DNA of 64,000 bases from a virus. Below the pieces are notes generated by a model. The model was not told the origin of the DNA. It searched no databases and worked only from the letters and a program-made list of their open reading frames with translations. How positions within the stretch are numbered: the stretch's first letter is position 1; each line of letters starts with the position of its first letter. Shown piece by piece: positions 14,757 through 23,737 of this stretch. Location of the stretch: the IMG/VR virus record IMGVR_UViG_3300030390_002309, positions 58,409-122,408 of that record; one strand, written 5' to 3'. A program made the position numbers and the translations under genes.

Positions 14757-15494
14757 TTACCTTATTAATTTTGTTATAAATTTAACTCTAGGATATCTTC
14801 TTAACATATTATTTACGGCTCTAATATTTTTAGGACTATCATCCATAAAATATACTGTATCATATCCTTTTTTAATTTGTTTTTCTATCCAATCTGCTTT
14901 ATGAATTGGGTTTGAACTTCCTAATGGAACTACATACGCATCCATGCCAATTGTTTTTAAGAAACTAGTAACTGGAAGTCCTATTCTTCTTGCAGTTAAT
15001 ATAGTTACCTTTCTAGCTCCTTTTGCAGAACGACTAGCTTTATCTAATTGCTTCCTTAACAAAGCTGCATTTTGTTTTATTAGTCTAGGATTTTGTAATT
15101 TCTTATCAAAATCTTTAAAATCAAATTGTTCGTCTGGTTTGGGTGTATATGTTGCAAACTCCGCAGGATCTAATTTTTTAATCGTACGACCATTACGTGT
15201 TACATATATCCAAGCATCAGACTTAGCTAATGTATCATCAAAATCAAATACCGATAATACTTTACGTTCCTTTAATATTTTTGTATTACTTTCTTTGATA
15301 TCCGATGGGCTAATATAAAACGTATTACCGTCATGTGTTACGGTATATGAATTAAACATGGGAGTTGGCCCTTGTGTGACAGATAGTATTTTTACAGTCT
15401 CACCAGATTCTTTTAATTTTACCATATCACCAGATTTATATATACTGGCTTTATGTATAACTACTTCGTTTAATATGTTTTTTAGTTTAATCAT
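14757..15494 (-). CDS. HAD-superfamily phosphatase-like protein with capsid-targeting N-terminus
   Basis: 245 residues. The leader MIKLKNILNE is followed by an SH3-like stretch (about 20-70). The HAD domain then shows motif I VFDFDDTLA (about 83), motif II TILTAR and motif IV YFMDDSPKN. The nucleophile and general acid Asp are both present. It may dephosphorylate nucleic-acid ends or nucleotides. The leader suggests packaging and injection. A late-type promoter ends 4 bases before the ATG. Confidence 0.72.
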   Translation of the reverse strand: MIKLKNILNEVVIHKASIYKSGDMVKLKESGETVKILSVTQGPTPMFNSYTVTHDGNTFYISPSDIKESNTKILKERKVLSVFDFDDTLAKSDAWIYVTRNGRTIKKLDPAEFATYTPKPDEQFDFKDFDKKLQNPRLIKQNAALLRKQLDKASRSAKGARKVTILTARRIGLPVTSFLKTIGMDAYVVPLGSSNPIHKADWIEKQIKKGYDTVYFMDDSPKNIRAVNNMLRRYPRVKFITKLIR

Positions 15495-15498
15495 TTTA

Positions 15499-15508
15499 TA
15501 TAAATATG
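15499..15508 (-). promoter_or_regulatory. late-type promoter, probable leaderless start
   Basis: Minus strand CATATTTATA, with the ATG at 15494 only 4 bases downstream. If used, the mRNA would start at or next to the AUG. Confidence 0.5.
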
Positions 15509-15518
15509 ATATTAGTCA

Positions 15519-15728
15519 TTAATCATGGCTGCAATGATCACAATAACATTTCTCTCTAGGACCTGTTCTTGTAACTTCATTTCCCTTAGTATCTTTAACA
15601 GTAACTCCTGCTAAGGTTTTTGGTTTAACTATTATATCATCTATAGTTAAATCATTTATTTTACAATTGCAAGTTTCACAATGTTCTGTGATTGTTTGTA
15701 CACCCTTTTTTATGACCAAACGAATCAT
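15519..15728 (-). CDS. small Cys-rich protein
   Basis: 69 residues. CETCNCK near residue 17 and CYCDHCSH at the C-terminus could form a zinc-binding site around a beta-rich middle. Not recognised. The start overlaps the stop of the upstream cell-wall gene by one base. Confidence 0.6.
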   Translation of the reverse strand: MIRLVIKKGVQTITEHCETCNCKINDLTIDDIIVKPKTLAGVTVKDTKGNEVTRTGPREKCYCDHCSHD

Positions 15729-16342
15729 TATGATATATCTTTACTTTCAATCAACGTATATGAAAATGAATTACCATGAATCTCACGAGCTGCTTGACAT
15801 ATATCTAAAAACTCATGCCAATCATCATTGCTACCAATTACTTGACAACCTGCCGACCATTTATCTACTCTGGAAGATTTTCCTCCTGCTCTGGAAGTTG
15901 CTCTATGAATATTAATTCCATATACTCCTTCTTTAACACTCTCCTCGATAAGATCATATTTGCCATCTAAGTTTGCATCTCTATAAACTTTAACTGGTTT
16001 CTTTTGTCCTAATGCTAAATATTTACCTTGATGTAGTCTCAATTTATGAGATCCTCTATATTGACCAGGCTTTAATATTGCAACACCATCCGGATTCAAT
16101 ATATTTTCTACCCAATGTGTTCCTGGATCTGTTGTGCATTTATATTCATGATACATCCATTCTCCATCTGCATTTTTATATGAAATAGTCATTAAGTCAT
16201 CGAATGCATTTGTGACTCTTCCATTCGATTTGGAATTTCTAATCCCTATGATATTAACATCATATGATTTATTGTTATTATCATGAAAATATTTATAGCC
16301 CATTCCTTCGACTATGTTCATGACATCTTCTCTTGTATACAT
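15728..16342 (-). CDS. L,D-transpeptidase/endopeptidase-like cell-wall enzyme
   Basis: About 204 residues. YGINIHRA followed by SSRVDKWSAGCQVIG resembles the YkuD active site (H...S-GC). The Cys in AGCQV is the candidate nucleophile. The upstream region GTHW...GVAILKPGQYRGSHKLRLHQGKYLAL is beta-rich. Similar proteins occur as phage lysis or tail-associated cell-wall enzymes. The start is the ATG at 16342, with a strong Shine-Dalgarno (AAAGGAGAG); the TTG just upstream is not needed. Confidence 0.65.
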   Translation of the reverse strand: MYTREDVMNIVEGMGYKYFHDNNNKSYDVNIIGIRNSKSNGRVTNAFDDLMTISYKNADGEWMYHEYKCTTDPGTHWVENILNPDGVAILKPGQYRGSHKLRLHQGKYLALGQKKPVKVYRDANLDGKYDLIEESVKEGVYGINIHRATSRAGGKSSRVDKWSAGCQVIGSNDDWHEFLDICQAAREIHGNSFSYTLIESKDIS

Positions 16343-16370
16343 CAAAACTCTCCTTTATTAATTTGGTTTA

Positions 16371-16380
16371 TAATAAATAT
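16371..16380 (-). promoter_or_regulatory. late-type promoter, weak match
   Basis: Minus strand ATATTTATTA, about 30 bases before the ATG at 16342. It differs from the core motif at one position. Confidence 0.35.
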
Positions 16381-16381
16381 C

Positions 16382-16534
16382 CTATGAGCGCTGATCTAAT
16401 GGATTTTTTTTGTTTCGTTTGTTTCTTTTTCTAGAATCTCTTTGAAACTCTTCATTATGGTTATCTTTACGTTTAGGAAACTTCTCCTTATAAGGCTTAT
16501 ATTCTTCTAGCCTGTCTATTCTAATCTTTGGCAT
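16382..16534 (-). CDS. small basic protein (50 residues)
   Basis: The ORF starts MPKIRIDRLEEYKPYKEKFP and ends NPLDQRS. It is rich in Lys, Arg and Asn and probably disordered. Similar PK-R-KEKFPKRK peptides are familiar to me from other phages, without known role. Confidence 0.6.
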   Translation of the reverse strand: MPKIRIDRLEEYKPYKEKFPKRKDNHNEEFQRDSRKRNKRNKKNPLDQRS

Positions 16535-16551
16535 TACTCTTATATCTTAAT

Positions 16552-16950
16552 TTAACTTACTTTTTCCCACTTACCATTATTTAATAACTTAAAGGTTGCA
16601 ATATATTTTTGTTTCCATTGGTCTGGTTCTATAAGGCTTAAGAATATTTTTTTATTTTTGTTTTCATATAGATAATATGACTTACCAACTATTGGCTGAA
16701 AACTATAGTTTGCTGCATATACTAGACTTGTCCAATTATATTCATCAATAAGTTTCTTATACTCTTCCTTCAACTCATTTAATTTAGATTCAAAATAGTG
16801 ATTTGCATCAGATGCCGAACTCTTGTCTACTTTTAAAGGTTCAAACTTTTGCCCATTTACAGAAGTAGGATATGATTTTTTATGCGCATCAAACTCACCT
16901 GTATCATAATTATATACTATATTATCTGGATATTTCTTTTTTATAGACAT
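16552..16950 (-). CDS. DUF2452 protein
   Basis: 132 residues. PDNIVYNYDTGEFDA, PTSVNGQKFEP and the C-terminal PIVGKSYYLYENKNKKIFLSLIEPDQW match DUF2452, a family I know mainly from Bacteroidota. A short coiled coil (about 50-70) links the parts. Function unknown. It supports a Bacteroidota host. Confidence 0.75.
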   Translation of the reverse strand: MSIKKKYPDNIVYNYDTGEFDAHKKSYPTSVNGQKFEPLKVDKSSASDANHYFESKLNELKEEYKKLIDEYNWTSLVYAANYSFQPIVGKSYYLYENKNKKIFLSLIEPDQWKQKYIATFKLLNNGKWEKVS

Positions 16951-16960
16951 CTACTTTGTT

Positions 16961-17095
16961 TTATAAACTATTTCTTTTATACATTTCAATATCTTCCATT
17001 AGATAGTGCATATACAATACAGCCTTTTGATCATCACCTGCTTTAATAAATGTAATAACTTCTTTCATGCGGTCAATTATTTCTTTACCATCCAT
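16961..17095 (-). CDS. small hypothetical protein (44 residues)
   Basis: The ORF starts MDGKEIIDRMKEVITFIKAG and ends MYKRNSL. Strongly helical and amphipathic. It starts just after the stop of the gene ending at 17097. Confidence 0.55.
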   Translation of the reverse strand: MDGKEIIDRMKEVITFIKAGDDQKAVLYMHYLMEDIEMYKRNSL

Positions 17096-17096
17096 A

Positions 17097-17345
17097 TTAC
17101 TCTTGTATTCTAACTTTAAGTTTTTTAATTTTTCCTAAAAATCCTTCAATTGAATGGGACTTTGCTTTTTCATCTTTAATAATAATATGTCCTAGGACTT
17201 CATGATTCTGATCTACTGCATTTAATAATATGTTAAAGCCTTTACGTGCCCAAAATACTCCAAAGCCATTATCATCACCTAATTGATTTATATCATTAAC
17301 TGTATCGGCTTCTGTATTGCCTGGGTATAAAATATAATATCTCAT
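17097..17345 (-). CDS. small hypothetical protein
   Basis: 82 residues from the ATG at 17345, which overlaps the stop of the dehydrogenase gene (ATGA). A longer in-frame version would run into that gene. Start MRYYILYPGNTEADT, then NDINQLGDDNGFGVFWARKGFNIL. I recall this WARKGF protein as a conserved small gene in phage sugar or structural regions. No function known. Confidence 0.6.
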   Translation of the reverse strand: MRYYILYPGNTEADTVNDINQLGDDNGFGVFWARKGFNILLNAVDQNHEVLGHIIIKDEKAKSHSIEGFLGKIKKLKVRIQE

Positions 17346-18187
17346 ATTACTGCACGCCCTTCTAACTTCTCCCAATCTTTTTCTGACCGTACTTGGCAAT
17401 TAGTTTCCCAAGCACCTTTCAATGTATTCATTTCTATACCATACACATCTCCTAATGATATAATTGCTTGTATATCCTTTGGAAAACAAGATCCTCCAAA
17501 ACCCATTTTCCCATCCGGTCCTGGTACTGATAAATGACTATGTCCTACTCTTCCATCTCTAACAAATCCATCAACTGCAGTTTGCCAATCAACATTACAT
17601 TTATCTGATAACATTTTCATTTCATTCATAAATGAAACTTTTGTAGCAAAAAAACAATTATTCATATACTTGATCATTTCTGCTGTTTCAAAATTAGTTT
17701 CGATACATGGAACTGATTGACCAAATCTCCATTTATAGAGTTCAGCTATTTTATTAGTAAATTTAGATTCTCCTCCTAATATAAATCTAGATTGATTGAT
17801 AAAATCAAACTTGGCAGATCTCTCTGTTAAAAACTCCGGATTAAACACTAATGGTAAATTAGAGTATGCTTTTTGTAAGGCTCTCGTTGTTCCTGGTGTT
17901 ACTGTAGACCTAATTAATATAATAGCATCATTTCTATATACATCGTCAATTGCATCCAGTGCCGATTTCAATATTCCTAGATGCATACTACCATCTGGGT
18001 TAGATGGTGTTGGCACTGATACAAATATAACATCTGAATTGTTAACTGTATCATCTAATGTATGTGTACTTTTTGCAGGATCTTTATCATAAGATCTTAA
18101 TTCTGCATCACAGCCAGTTTGTGGAGAGAACCCATACTCAACAGCTGTTCCTACAAATCCTCTACCTATTACTCCTATTCTTTTCAT
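17342..18187 (-). CDS. short UDP-sugar dehydrogenase (UDP-glucose/GDP-mannose family)
   Basis: 281 residues. Rossmann motif GRGFVG at about 8-13, SVPTPS at the middle of the NAD domain, FNPEFLTE, and GGSCFPKD with the catalytic Cys at about 234. The family is usually 390-450 residues. Here the C-terminal UDP-binding domain is absent and the ORF stops about 50 residues after the catalytic motif. It would oxidise an NDP-sugar to a uronic acid if still active. A full-length relative lies at 26731-27960. Confidence 0.8.
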   Translation of the reverse strand: MKRIGVIGRGFVGTAVEYGFSPQTGCDAELRSYDKDPAKSTHTLDDTVNNSDVIFVSVPTPSNPDGSMHLGILKSALDAIDDVYRNDAIILIRSTVTPGTTRALQKAYSNLPLVFNPEFLTERSAKFDFINQSRFILGGESKFTNKIAELYKWRFGQSVPCIETNFETAEMIKYMNNCFFATKVSFMNEMKMLSDKCNVDWQTAVDGFVRDGRVGHSHLSVPGPDGKMGFGGSCFPKDIQAIISLGDVYGIEMNTLKGAWETNCQVRSEKDWEKLEGRAVI

Positions 18188-18212
18188 GTTTATTCTTTAT
18201 ATTATTAATATT

Positions 18213-18608
18213 TTACTTCCACAATATACCTTCCTGTTTTAAAGTTTGGTATGCTAACTTTGGCAATACTTTTTGATTAAATAATTCACGTATTCTATCT
18301 TTATGGCTAGTTGGAGTTATCATATCATTAAATGATGAATCTGGATATCCTGTCAACTCTTTTAATGTATCCATATAATTAACATAACTTCCGACCTTTC
18401 TATCAAATTTATCTGATTCTGATATATTCTCCCAATATTCTAATTGATCCTTTAAAGGCCACATATCTATTGGAATATCTTTAGACTTTCTTCTATCTGA
18501 TAAATGTTCTTTGTGTTTATTTTTTCTCTCTTGTTTCTGGATATATTTGTCCATAATATCCATAGACCTGTCTTTCGGAGACATTCCAATTGTTGATTTT
18601 TTACTCAT
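18213..18608 (-). CDS. hypothetical protein
   Basis: 131 residues, charged and helical, with a basic coiled region (about 20-45) and no known motif. It lies 3 bases from the epimerase gene upstream. Function unknown; the context is the sugar cluster. Confidence 0.55.
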   Translation of the reverse strand: MSKKSTIGMSPKDRSMDIMDKYIQKQERKNKHKEHLSDRRKSKDIPIDMWPLKDQLEYWENISESDKFDRKVGSYVNYMDTLKELTGYPDSSFNDMITPTSHKDRIRELFNQKVLPKLAYQTLKQEGILWK

Positions 18609-18611
18609 TAT

Positions 18612-19469
18612 CTACCATTTTTGTTGTTTATATATGTAATCTGCTAAGTCTATCTTAGGCTCCCATGCTAATATCTCTGATGCTAGAGAATGATCAGCTA
18701 AAGTATTTTGTGCTTCACCTGGTTTATCGGGTTGGTACCATGGCACTATATCAAATATTTTTGCTACTTCATTTATAGAATAATTTTTACCTCTTCCAAA
18801 TTCAAAGTTATGTCCATATGCTTGTTGCTTCATTATTCTTATTAAACCATCTACAATATCACTTACATGGGTGAAGTCTCTACGCTTTTCTCCATCTCCG
18901 AATATATCACATGCTTTATCATTTTTAATATTATTCATCCAACGACCTATCAGTGTAGTGTATCCACCTTCAGTTAACTGATATGGTCCATATACATTAT
19001 AAAATCTAGCTATTGATGCCTTTAAGTTAAAATGAGTTTCATATAATTTAATTATTTCTTCTCCTACATCTTTAGTAAATGTATATGGATTTGAAAATTT
19101 ACCTGCATGATGTGATGACGATCCTGCATATATCAAAGGTATATTATTATTAGCACAATAATTTACAACATTTAAAGTTCCATTTGCATTAGTAGTAAAA
19201 TAATTCTTAGGATCTTCAAATGAAGGTTGTATCCTTGCAACAGCTGCCATATGGAATATTACATCTGGTTTAGAAATATCATTTACTAATCCATCATATC
19301 CATCTATATCTCTAATATCATAATTATGATACTCACATCCATCTATATGATTTTCTTTTTTACCGGTAGTGTAGTTATCTATTGATATTACATGATGTCC
19401 ATCTGATAATAATTTCTTGATTAAGTTTGTGCCTACAAAACCAGCTCCTCCTGTTACTAAGATATGCAT
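18612..19469 (-). CDS. NAD-dependent sugar epimerase/dehydratase (SDR)
   Basis: 285 residues. GGAGFVGT at 7-14 binds NAD. MAAVARIQPS and the catalytic YTFTK (Tyr/Lys) follow, then RFYNVYGPYQ and GEKRRDFTHVSD, all typical of extended SDRs acting on nucleotide sugars (GalE-like). The exact sugar cannot be told from sequence. It overlaps the upstream glycosyltransferase by 13 bases. Confidence 0.85.
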   Translation of the reverse strand: MHILVTGGAGFVGTNLIKKLLSDGHHVISIDNYTTGKKENHIDGCEYHNYDIRDIDGYDGLVNDISKPDVIFHMAAVARIQPSFEDPKNYFTTNANGTLNVVNYCANNNIPLIYAGSSSHHAGKFSNPYTFTKDVGEEIIKLYETHFNLKASIARFYNVYGPYQLTEGGYTTLIGRWMNNIKNDKACDIFGDGEKRRDFTHVSDIVDGLIRIMKQQAYGHNFEFGRGKNYSINEVAKIFDIVPWYQPDKPGEAQNTLADHSLASEILAWEPKIDLADYIYKQQKW

Positions 19470-20656
19470 ATTAATTCCTTTTCATATGTTTCTAATTTAA
19501 TTATTGTAATACGTAAATTTCCAAGATCAAAATTTCCTAGTTCTCCGCTATCATTAATAATAGCAGATATATTTTGAATATAATTAAGATCATCTTGACT
19601 AAATCTACTACCATCTATCTCAATAAGTATTCCATTTTGTTTTTCATTATCATATGGAAGTACTCTATCTGATAAATTATATGAAGTAAATGGCTGTTCT
19701 ATTGTAATATATTGCATCCTATTGTTATCTGTATACATTATACTACACCATGGTTCAAGAACTTTTAACAGTTCTAAATTAGCATTCTTTATAATGAATC
19801 CAATGTCATACTTGGGAGGAATCATAGGTTTTAAATATTTATCATGTAAACAAAAATGTCCCCATTTTCTAATAAATTCTCTTGTTGATTTTTGATTTTG
19901 CTTTAACCATTCATCTGTCTCTCTATTCTTCATAAACACCTCACCATTCGGATTTCTTTTAGCTCCGTCAGCAAACCTTGAACCTCTACATGTCATATGA
20001 TATACACATCCTCCCCATGTTTGTATAAATTTAATACCATTCAATTGAAACCTATTGAATATATCCGTATCTTCTTTTGATTGCGGAGCAAATAATGGGT
20101 CATGGCCTCCTATCTCTTGAAAGTCTTTTTTATAAAATGCCCATGGTGCAAATATACCTTCTGTTACTTTTGTTGCTTGATTCATTTGTACATCTTTGAA
20201 CCACTCTAACATCTCTTGTTCTTTGAACTCTTCAGGCTCAATTCCAAAATCCATCAACATTTTCTCAGGCCCATCAGGGTGTAATGGCGGCTCTATTCTT
20301 GTAAGAGATACAATTGTTTTTTCTGTTAATTTATGCTCTATTTGATCTATTGCTCCGGGCATTAAATACATATCAGCATGATAGATCATACAAACTTCAT
20401 GACTAGCAACTTCATTAACTAATCTATCATATAAAATTGTATGTCCTAATCTACTAGGTCCTTCATTTCTAATAGCTTTAAAATTAGAATCAATTTGCAT
20501 CATTTCTAAACACCAATCCCATGTTCCGTCATTTGAAAAATCATCTGCAACACAGATTTCTACTTCATGTTTACCTTGATTCTTTCTAATAGAATCATAT
20601 GACCATTTAAGATATTTTAAATTGTTTCTGCCAGGCTGAATTAAACTTATTTTCAT
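19457..20656 (-). CDS. family 2-like glycosyltransferase
   Basis: About 399 residues. GT-A fold: N-terminal MKISLIQPGRNN, EICVADDFSNDGTWDW (nucleotide-sugar binding) and MIYHADMYLMPGA (metal-binding region). A KEDTDIFNRFQLNG acceptor motif (ED) follows, then an extra C-terminal domain (about 290-399) of unknown role. The ATG at 20656 is chosen because it begins the GT fold; it overlaps the upstream gene by 50 bases. Confidence 0.8.
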   Translation of the reverse strand: MKISLIQPGRNNLKYLKWSYDSIRKNQGKHEVEICVADDFSNDGTWDWCLEMMQIDSNFKAIRNEGPSRLGHTILYDRLVNEVASHEVCMIYHADMYLMPGAIDQIEHKLTEKTIVSLTRIEPPLHPDGPEKMLMDFGIEPEEFKEQEMLEWFKDVQMNQATKVTEGIFAPWAFYKKDFQEIGGHDPLFAPQSKEDTDIFNRFQLNGIKFIQTWGGCVYHMTCRGSRFADGAKRNPNGEVFMKNRETDEWLKQNQKSTREFIRKWGHFCLHDKYLKPMIPPKYDIGFIIKNANLELLKVLEPWCSIMYTDNNRMQYITIEQPFTSYNLSDRVLPYDNEKQNGILIEIDGSRFSQDDLNYIQNISAIINDSGELGNFDLGNLRITIIKLETYEKELICIS

Positions 20657-21524
20657 GATAATGTTCTTTATAATTTTCTTTTGCTTTATTACTACAATAT
20701 AAGTAAAATTTTTCATCATTCCTAAGCTTTTCGGCTATTTGTTTGGCATGATGTATATCACCTACATTTACTGTACAATCTGGATGGCATATCATTTGAG
20801 TATCTAGTCCTTCATATCCAATACATGGAATTCCTAGATATGCACAATTCAATGCAAATGTTCCAGCTGCATGGGTTCTCATTAGATGAACACCATATTT
20901 TCTTTTACTCAATTCTGATATCCATTGTGTCCAATTCATATATGGTAAATGATTCAACGCCGGCATCTGTTCTTCACCTTCAATTTTTCTACCCATACTT
21001 GGAATATATATTTGTTCATTAAATTCTTGAGCAACTATATACGAATCAAACCCACCATACCAATGACAGAAATTTCCACCCATCATGACACCATCTCGGA
21101 GGTCATATGTATTACTAATATTATCTTCTATCATTAAACTACGCATAACCTTACAATCTTTTCCGGTCAGGCCACTAAAATACTTTTTATCAATTTCATT
21201 ATGGACAAATAAAAAGTCCATTTCCATTAATGTATTATAGAACCAAATTTGTTTATCTAATGGATAATCTTGGAAATACCAATGAGGTCCTTCTTGCATC
21301 GAAGATAGTTGGACACAATGTTTCTTAATATTATCAACATTAAACTTTGGATTCTTTTTTGGAATAATTACAATACCTAAGTCGTATTTTTTATTAATGT
21401 TATTGTCATGTATATTATAATGGTCTGCACCTAGAGTACACATCCATGCATATTCTGTTCTCATATTAACATGGCTGCGAGGTACCTTACCTCCACTACT
21501 TTCTGAAAAGAATGCTATCTTCAT
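20607..21524 (-). CDS. GT-B-like glycosyltransferase
   Basis: 305 residues. Two Rossmann-like halves. The C-terminal one contains GVHLMRTHAAGTFALNCAYLGIPCIGYEGLDTQ, a donor-binding arrangement of GT-B enzymes, then a helical tail with NYKEHYHENKFN. No signal peptide. Substrate unknown. Confidence 0.68.
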   Translation of the reverse strand: MKIAFFSESSGGKVPRSHVNMRTEYAWMCTLGADHYNIHDNNINKKYDLGIVIIPKKNPKFNVDNIKKHCVQLSSMQEGPHWYFQDYPLDKQIWFYNTLMEMDFLFVHNEIDKKYFSGLTGKDCKVMRSLMIEDNISNTYDLRDGVMMGGNFCHWYGGFDSYIVAQEFNEQIYIPSMGRKIEGEEQMPALNHLPYMNWTQWISELSKRKYGVHLMRTHAAGTFALNCAYLGIPCIGYEGLDTQMICHPDCTVNVGDIHHAKQIAEKLRNDEKFYLYCSNKAKENYKEHYHENKFNSAWQKQFKIS

Positions 21525-21715
21525 AATCTATTTTTCATTTTTACTATTTTACCACATTTTTCATAATCTTCGATACTCTCAAAATATTTTAATAACATTT
21601 TAGAGTTTTCATGATCATCGGGCAAATAAAATTTTACTTGTTTTGCTAATTCATTGTAAGTTGTTTCTCCTAACAATAATTTATAAGCATTATTATATGA
21701 CTCGTCTATATTCAT
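21521..21715 (-). CDS. small protein with UVR-like helix
   Basis: 64 residues. KMLLKYFESIEDYEKCGKIVKM resembles the helix in the protein at 2245-2487. Overlaps with both neighbours suggest coupling. Role unknown. Confidence 0.6.
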   Translation of the reverse strand: MNIDESYNNAYKLLLGETTYNELAKQVKFYLPDDHENSKMLLKYFESIEDYEKCGKIVKMKNRL

Positions 21716-23028
21716 ATTAAATTGCTGCTAGCCTGAAATCCTGTTTTCATTCCTTGTTGGAAAGGATATTTATTCTGTATCATATATTCATCTAATGGTG
21801 CTTTATATTTTCTGTTTTTCAAATAAGGATGTAGCCATAAAAATTCTTGTACAAGGGCTACGTCTAGAAATGGATATCTAGTTTCTATACCATATGCGCC
21901 AGCAACATATTCTTCTTTATTTAGATATTGTATTTGAGTTCCATCATAAAAACTATGCCATGGAAATATCTTAGATAGATCATTAGGAAATTTTCCTCCA
22001 AAAGAACTATGATCATATATTTTATGTCCATTATATCCGTAATCACTTATTATCTCATCTGCACCTTGCCCGGATAGATATATCCTTCTTCCTTCTAAAT
22101 TTGCCCTCGAACATATTGCACCTAATCCTACTGAAGCTTTATCATGTTTAATATTATAGTTTTTATATTGGTCATTATAAACAAAGTCTTCACATATAGA
22201 CTCTATATCAAGTTTAACATTATCAAACTCCGTTCTAGATAATCCTATTTTATCTCCTTCATTTAGTAATGCATGTCTTTGATCGATTATAGACCTATCT
22301 TCATTAGATAATATTGTATATGCCTTATAATCTATTTTTTGAATTGTTAATGCACATGATATAGCACCAGAGTCATATCCAGCACTAAGTCCTAAAAATA
22401 TTTTTTGAGATGTATGTTGTGTTCTTTTTCTAATAGAATTTTCAAATGCAATAATCCAATCATCATATGAGTCTTTATATTGTCTTAAATCAAATTCTTT
22501 AAGTTGTATTTGTTCTTTAATAGTAAAAGACTCTAAATCTAATATCGATGCATGATTGCCTGGTAATTTTTCTATTTCAGATAATCCACATCCTAATAAA
22601 GAACTTTCGTAAGACGCAATTCCCCATTCTTTACCATTAGTCCCCATCCATATAGGCTTTGTTGCAAAAACATCATTAATGACAATCAAATTTGATTGTT
22701 TAAAATCTACTATACATATTGCAAATTCTCCATCAAGTTTCTTAGCAAACTCTAACCCAAATTCTTTATATAAAGGTATTATACATTCACCATCTGATTG
22801 GTATGTACCAAATTCATTGAAGTTATATATTTCTCCATTGAGAACACATACTATATCATCTTCTACAAATGGCTGTATTTTCTTAGTGCCAGTAATATGT
22901 AATAAATTATGTAAAAATTGTATACCGTTTATTTCTTTAATTTCAGTATGGTCTGGACCTCTTCGTTTAGAAAATTCATTTCCCATCTTTAAATCCTTAG
23001 TACTATTTGTAACAGTAAAACTACACAT
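21712..23028 (-). CDS. asparagine-synthetase-like amidotransferase
   Basis: 438 residues. Met is followed by Cys2 (MCSF), the N-terminal nucleophile of class II glutaminases. RRGPDHTEI and LNGEIYNF complete that domain. The synthetase domain has the PP-loop GLSAGYDSGA (about 215) and LSGQGADEI. Typical AsnB is 520-600 residues, so this is short. Inside a sugar cluster with two sugar dehydrogenases it may amidate a uronic acid, as proposed for WbpS-type proteins. That substrate is inference. Confidence 0.82.
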   Translation of the reverse strand: MCSFTVTNSTKDLKMGNEFSKRRGPDHTEIKEINGIQFLHNLLHITGTKKIQPFVEDDIVCVLNGEIYNFNEFGTYQSDGECIIPLYKEFGLEFAKKLDGEFAICIVDFKQSNLIVINDVFATKPIWMGTNGKEWGIASYESSLLGCGLSEIEKLPGNHASILDLESFTIKEQIQLKEFDLRQYKDSYDDWIIAFENSIRKRTQHTSQKIFLGLSAGYDSGAISCALTIQKIDYKAYTILSNEDRSIIDQRHALLNEGDKIGLSRTEFDNVKLDIESICEDFVYNDQYKNYNIKHDKASVGLGAICSRANLEGRRIYLSGQGADEIISDYGYNGHKIYDHSSFGGKFPNDLSKIFPWHSFYDGTQIQYLNKEEYVAGAYGIETRYPFLDVALVQEFLWLHPYLKNRKYKAPLDEYMIQNKYPFQQGMKTGFQASSNLI

Positions 23029-23737
23029 ATCTTTTTACTTCTTGGCCAAATCCTCTTTCATATATACGTTTTTGGATTGATTCTTCAATTGTTTTATGTG
23101 CCGCACCCGATTTAAAATGAACTATTCGTACATCCTCATTCACATCTTCTTTTTTATAACATGAAACAATATGTTCTGGAATCAATCCTATAGATAAATG
23201 ATTTTTAAATTCTAGATAAGCTTTACTCAACGCTGGACTTTCTTTCCATGGAGTAGATATAGTCGGAATTATATTTATCCACCTATCCATAAAATTTGGA
23301 CATCTTCTATTAATAGATACATAACTTCCTAACATAGGAGTTTCATGTTCTGGCCTATTACATATCTGAATATCTTTGGTTTGATCAATCAATGATGATA
23401 TATCTTGTAACACTAGACAATCCGAATCTATCATAATGAGTGGTGTTATAAACCCGTATGTGTTTAATATTTCTCTCAATCCATATGTTTTAGCTACTAC
23501 TGTATCTGTCCAATCTGTTGATGTATTTCCATTTTTAAAACTAGTTTTAACATCACTTCCAATAATCTTTATTTTGTCAAATTGTTGCAACCACAGGATA
23601 TCATCTTCCTTCAATCCAGCATCTAGTACAAAAATATAATTACATTTTTCTGAATTATGTTCTAGATATGATTGAATAAATATTTTACCGAATATCATAT
23701 AAGCAGAGTTTAGTACAGTATATATAGAATGTTTCAT
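23021..23737 (-). CDS. GT-A glycosyltransferase-like protein
   Basis: 238 residues. YIFVLDAGL and PLIMIDSDCLVLQD give a DxD-type metal site at about 100, with a C-terminal VRIVHFKSGAAHK His region, as in GT8-like enzymes. Substrate unknown. It overlaps both neighbours. Confidence 0.65.
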   Translation of the reverse strand: MKHSIYTVLNSAYMIFGKIFIQSYLEHNSEKCNYIFVLDAGLKEDDILWLQQFDKIKIIGSDVKTSFKNGNTSTDWTDTVVAKTYGLREILNTYGFITPLIMIDSDCLVLQDISSLIDQTKDIQICNRPEHETPMLGSYVSINRRCPNFMDRWINIIPTISTPWKESPALSKAYLEFKNHLSIGLIPEHIVSCYKKEDVNEDVRIVHFKSGAAHKTIEESIQKRIYERGFGQEVKRYV

